This document shows positions 6,300 through 7,865 of a DNA stretch of 7,865 bases, in pieces. The stretch lies in NCBI GenBank assembly GCA_005792225.1, contig SXSP01000097.1, positions 1-7,865 of the forward strand, given 5' to 3'. The stretch is from Bdellovibrionales bacterium. Its GTDB lineage: Bacteria > Bdellovibrionota > Bdellovibrionia > Bdellovibrionales > JAMPXM01. The notes under the pieces are model-generated. The model did not search any database, was not told where the DNA came from, and worked only from the letters and a program-made list of their open reading frames with translations. How positions within the stretch are numbered: position 1 is the first letter of the stretch; every line of letters starts with the position of its first letter. The translations under genes and the position numbers were made by a program.

Positions 6300-6358
6300 A
6301 AGATCTCTAACGAGCTGCGGCGATATGCCGCAGTCACTTTCATTAAGGTTAGGATCTT
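6300..6358 (+). terminator. Nested stem-loop, probable operon terminator
   Basis: It starts four bases after the stop at 6296. The inner stem has seven perfect pairs, CTGCGGC (6315-6321) with GCCGCAG (6327-6333), around GATAT. An outer stem pairs 6300-6311 with 6348-6358 over 11 pairs, interrupted only by one bulged T (6306). The inner hairpin is followed by a T-rich but broken tail (TCACTTTCATT), and the outer stem by TTATGATTTTAG. Neither tail is a clean T-run, so termination may be partial, and the long-range outer stem is more than a simple terminator needs. Confidence 0.6.
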
Positions 6359-6367
6359 ATGATTTTA

Positions 6368-6393
6368 GTCCAGAAAACAAGTTCCGTCTGGAC
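6368..6393. promoter_or_regulatory. Inverted repeat GTCCAGA-N12-TCTGGAC, operator-like
   Basis: Perfect seven-base arms at 6368-6374 and 6387-6393, separated by 12 bases, so centre-to-centre spacing is 19. The right arm overlaps the candidate -35 box at 6389-6394. A dimeric repressor or regulator could bind here. It is not followed by a T-run, so a terminator is unlikely. Confidence 0.4.
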
Positions 6394-6416
6394 ACACAAT
6401 CCGGGTCTTCTGTAAT
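6389..6416 (+). promoter_or_regulatory. Sigma-70-type promoter candidate for the 115-aa gene
   Basis: TGGACA (6389-6394) and TGTAAT (6411-6416) each match the standard -35 and -10 hexamers at five of six bases, with a 16-base spacer. Transcription would start near 6423, only a few bases before ATG 6426. The message would then be almost leaderless, or translation would begin at the in-frame ATG 6441. Confidence 0.45.
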
Positions 6417-6425
6417 TTCAAGCGC

Positions 6426-6773
6426 ATGTTCCGTGTCTTGATGACAATCGCAGTGATCTTCACGCTCGCGTTCACGATTTCGCTCGTGAATTCGCATGAC
6501 TCATTTGGGCGAGTGGTTGCGCAATTGGAACTTCCCTCCGACGAGGCTTCGGCGCCTTTCTTCACTGTTGCTTCCAAAACTGAAGCCGAAACTGAAACCG
6601 ACACTGAAACTGATTCCGACTCCGATCCCAATCCTTGTTACGAAGTCGAAAACGATGCCTGCCTTCTTCAGGCTTTCGTCTTTCATCCTCTCGAAGAGAA
6701 TTACTTCTTCGAAAAATCGACGCGTGCACCTTTAGCATTCGTCGGCCGCGTCCTGCAGCCCCCAAAAATCTGA
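6426..6773 (+). CDS. Short, probably exported protein with acidic Thr/Glu/Asp repeat, 115 aa
   Basis: I do not recognise this gene. It opens with a signal-peptide-like or anchor segment (MFRVLMTIAVIFTLAFTISL, residues 1-20) with one basic residue before a hydrophobic core, then NSHDS; there is no lipobox Cys. Residues 52-67 are a low-complexity acidic tract (TEAETETDTETDSDSD) encoded by a 6-base repeat. Two cysteines follow (C71 and C79), which could form a disulfide, and the protein ends RAPLAFVGRVLQPPKI. Export to the periplasm or surface is likely if the gene is real; the acidic tract could bind cations. ATG 6426 is the first possible start after an in-frame stop at 6366, but no Shine-Dalgarno precedes it; ATG 6441 would shorten it by five residues. 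It is flanked by non-coding DNA on both sides and has its own promoter candidate. Confidence 0.5.
   Translation: MFRVLMTIAVIFTLAFTISLVNSHDSFGRVVAQLELPSDEASAPFFTVASKTEAETETDTETDSDSDPNPCYEVENDACLLQAFVFHPLEENYFFEKSTRAPLAFVGRVLQPPKI
6579..6626 (+). repeat. Degenerate hexanucleotide tandem repeat (8 units) inside the 115-aa gene
   Basis: Eight in-frame six-base units: ACTGAA, GCCGAA, ACTGAA, ACCGAC, ACTGAA, ACTGAT, TCCGAC, TCCGAT. They encode alternating Thr/Ala/Ser and Glu/Asp. Being a multiple of three, gain or loss of units would change length without shifting the frame. Confidence 0.8.
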
Positions 6774-6848
6774 CGGCGATTCCTCAAAACTCAATTAGCA
6801 AAATTAGGTCGAGCAAAACTCGGTCCATGGATTCCTATTGTCTTCAAA

Positions 6849-6875
6849 CGGTTCAATCGGTCCAATCGGTTCTAA
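6849..6875 (+). repeat. Three 9-base direct repeats before the SulP gene
   Basis: CGGTTCAAT, CGGTCCAAT and CGGTTCTAA lie head to tail, ending three bases before the Shine-Dalgarno sequence of the transporter gene. They could be part of its leader or a binding site; no function is shown. The rest of the 6774-6887 gap is AT-richer, with no convincing promoter or terminator. Confidence 0.6.
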
Positions 6876-6877
6876 AT

Positions 6878-6881
6878 GGAG
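6878..6881 (+). promoter_or_regulatory. Ribosome binding site supporting the GTG start at 6888
   Basis: GGAG with six bases to GTG 6888. The in-frame ATG 6876 overlaps this site, and the downstream in-frame ATG 6948 is preceded only by a weak purine stretch, so GTG 6888 is the best-supported start. Confidence 0.65.
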
Positions 6882-6887
6882 AAAGTT

Positions 6888-7865
6888 GTGCGCAAAAATA
6901 GTGTTTATTGGGATCTCGGGATCTCAAATCTCTTGCCCCAGTGGAAAATGATCTTCACCAAACAGCACCTGAGAGAGGACGTGATCGCGGGTCTGACAGT
7001 CGCCTGCGTTGCGATTCCTCTTTCGCTCGCGATCGCGCTCGCGTCGGGCGTCACCCCCGCGATCGGTCTCGTCACCGCGATCATCGGCGGTATCGTCTGC
7101 GCGTTTTTTGGCGGAACACCGCTCGCGGTGACCGGTCCCGCGGCGGCGATGGCGGTCCTCATTGCCTCGATCGTACAAACGCACGGACTCGGGGGGCTGC
7201 TCCTGATCGGTATAGGCTGCGGTATCTTGCAAGTGATCTCCGGTATCTTCGGATGGGGGCGTTTCGCACGCTTTGTTCCCATGCCGGTCATCGCGGGTTT
7301 CACCGCGGGTATCGGTGCGGTCATCTTCATCGGGCAACTGCCCCGCGCGCTCGGTCTCCCGGCTCCGAAAGAGTCGGAAACTCTCAACGTGATCACGCAC
7401 CTCGCGGATTATCTCCACGCGACGAACTACACGTCGCTGATGCTCACGGGCATCACGATGGCGGTTATCTTCGGACTCCCCCGAATCGCGCCGAAGATTC
7501 CCGCGATCATCATCGGTGTTATCGCCTCGACACTCGTGACCGTCGGCTTCGGACTTGAAACCGCGATCATCGGTGAAATCCCGAACTCGCTCCCGTTTCC
7601 GAAGTTGCCTGAGTTCCCCAGTGAAGGATTGGGTTCGATCGCGCTCGCAACCTTGACCGTGTTTGGTCTCGCGTCGCTCGAAACTCTGCTCTCGTCAACC
7701 GCGGTCGATAAGCTCGCGCGCACGACTCGTCACGATCCCAACCAAGAGTTGATCGGTCAGGGTCTCGGTAACGTCATGTCCTCGCTCTTCGGCGGTATTC
7801 CCGTCACGGGCGTCATCGCACGTTCCGCGTTGAACGTGCAGAGCGGAGCCCGCTCGCGTCGCTCG
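6888..7865 (+). CDS. SulP (SLC26-type) anion transporter, N-terminal 326 aa (3' end cut by window)
   Basis: An open frame from GTG 6888 to the right edge, 326 codons without a stop. It is an inner-membrane protein with a short cytosolic N-terminus and many hydrophobic segments (about 32-53, 57-75, 79-96, 101-121, 132-155, 183-199, 204-222 and 249-270). Family marks are VAIPLSLAIALASGVTPAIGL (residues 41-61), the ACVAIP half-helix and VTGPAAAMAV (81-90) of the transport core. Later come LETLLSSTAVDKL with the conserved Glu265, HDPNQELIGQGLGN (282-295) and FGGIPVTGVIARS (301-313). SulP proteins carry sulfate, bicarbonate, dicarboxylates or chloride, mostly with Na+ or H+. The substrate cannot be read here, and a C-terminal STAS or other domain would lie beyond the window. 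It seems unrelated to the flagellar operon: it is separated from it by a terminator and another gene. Confidence 0.9.
   Translation, partial: MRKNSVYWDLGISNLLPQWKMIFTKQHLREDVIAGLTVACVAIPLSLAIALASGVTPAIGLVTAIIGGIVCAFFGGTPLAVTGPAAAMAVLIASIVQTHGLGGLLLIGIGCGILQVISGIFGWGRFARFVPMPVIAGFTAGIGAVIFIGQLPRALGLPAPKESETLNVITHLADYLHATNYTSLMLTGITMAVIFGLPRIAPKIPAIIIGVIASTLVTVGFGLETAIIGEIPNSLPFPKLPEFPSEGLGSIALATLTVFGLASLETLLSSTAVDKLARTTRHDPNQELIGQGLGNVMSSLFGGIPVTGVIARSALNVQSGARSRRS

Noticed and set aside
6811..6824. Short hairpin CGAG-CAAAA-CTCG as terminator of the 115-aa gene
   Set aside because: The stem is only four pairs and is not followed by a T-run.
6838..6866. TTGTCT-N17-TCCAAT as a sigma-70 promoter for the SulP gene
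   Set aside because: Only four of six bases match in each box; not distinguishable from chance.
6905..7418. Two long overlapping minus-strand ORFs (164 aa and 163 aa)
   Set aside because: They are antisense to the SulP frame, low in sequence complexity (Arg/Asp or Pro/Thr-rich), and have no family features; the plus-strand frame matches SulP throughout.
6908..7558. Plus-strand 216-aa ORF rich in Arg, Asp and His
   Set aside because: It is an out-of-frame reading of the SulP gene; its composition reflects the GC-rich repeats of transmembrane codons.

Overview
The window reads as ordinary bacterial chromosome: dense plus-strand genes, ATGA stop/start overlaps, clear Shine-Dalgarno sequences, and moderately GC-rich codon use. 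A FliS-type flagellar chaperone, a deltaproteobacterial-style FlgN/FliT-like partner and a good sigma-54 type promoter suggest a flagellated Gram-negative of the Bdellovibrionota or former Deltaproteobacteria. That placement is inference; no marker gene is present.

Bases 1-617 hold the 3' end of a flagellar operon: the C-terminus of FliS, then a 139-aa helical protein that is probably a FlgN/FliT-like export chaperone. Bases 618-786 are a regulatory gap with a 15-bp-arm imperfect palindrome (632-664), a pyrimidine-rich stretch, and a near-consensus sigma-54 (-24/-12) promoter (718-733) about 55 bases before the next gene.

Bases 787-6296 look like one six-gene operon in which every gene overlaps the next. 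The order is: a TPR protein; a 208-aa Rossmann-type protein resembling the N-terminal part of DUF115/Maf motility accessory factors; a GT9 (heptosyltransferase-like) protein with a long helical C-terminal extension; a 60-aa orphan ORF; a second, diverged GT9 protein with a shorter helical extension; and a 202-aa orphan. Neighbouring fliS, a likely sigma-54 promoter and the Maf-like and glycosyltransferase content point to flagellin (or flagellum/sheath) glycosylation. This is the most interesting unit of the window, because the gene set does not match a standard Maf flagellin-modification locus.

Bases 6297-6425 form a structured intergenic region. It has a nested stem-loop (6300-6358) that probably ends the operon, then an inverted repeat overlapping the -35 of a sigma-70-like promoter. 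Next is a short, probably exported 115-aa protein with a degenerate hexanucleotide repeat encoding an acidic Thr/Glu/Asp tract. After a 114-base gap with small direct repeats, the window ends inside a SulP (SLC26-type) anion transporter gene that starts at a GTG and runs off the right edge.

I found no tRNA, rRNA, CRISPR array, insertion sequence or attachment site. Minus-strand ORFs appear to be shadows of plus-strand genes.
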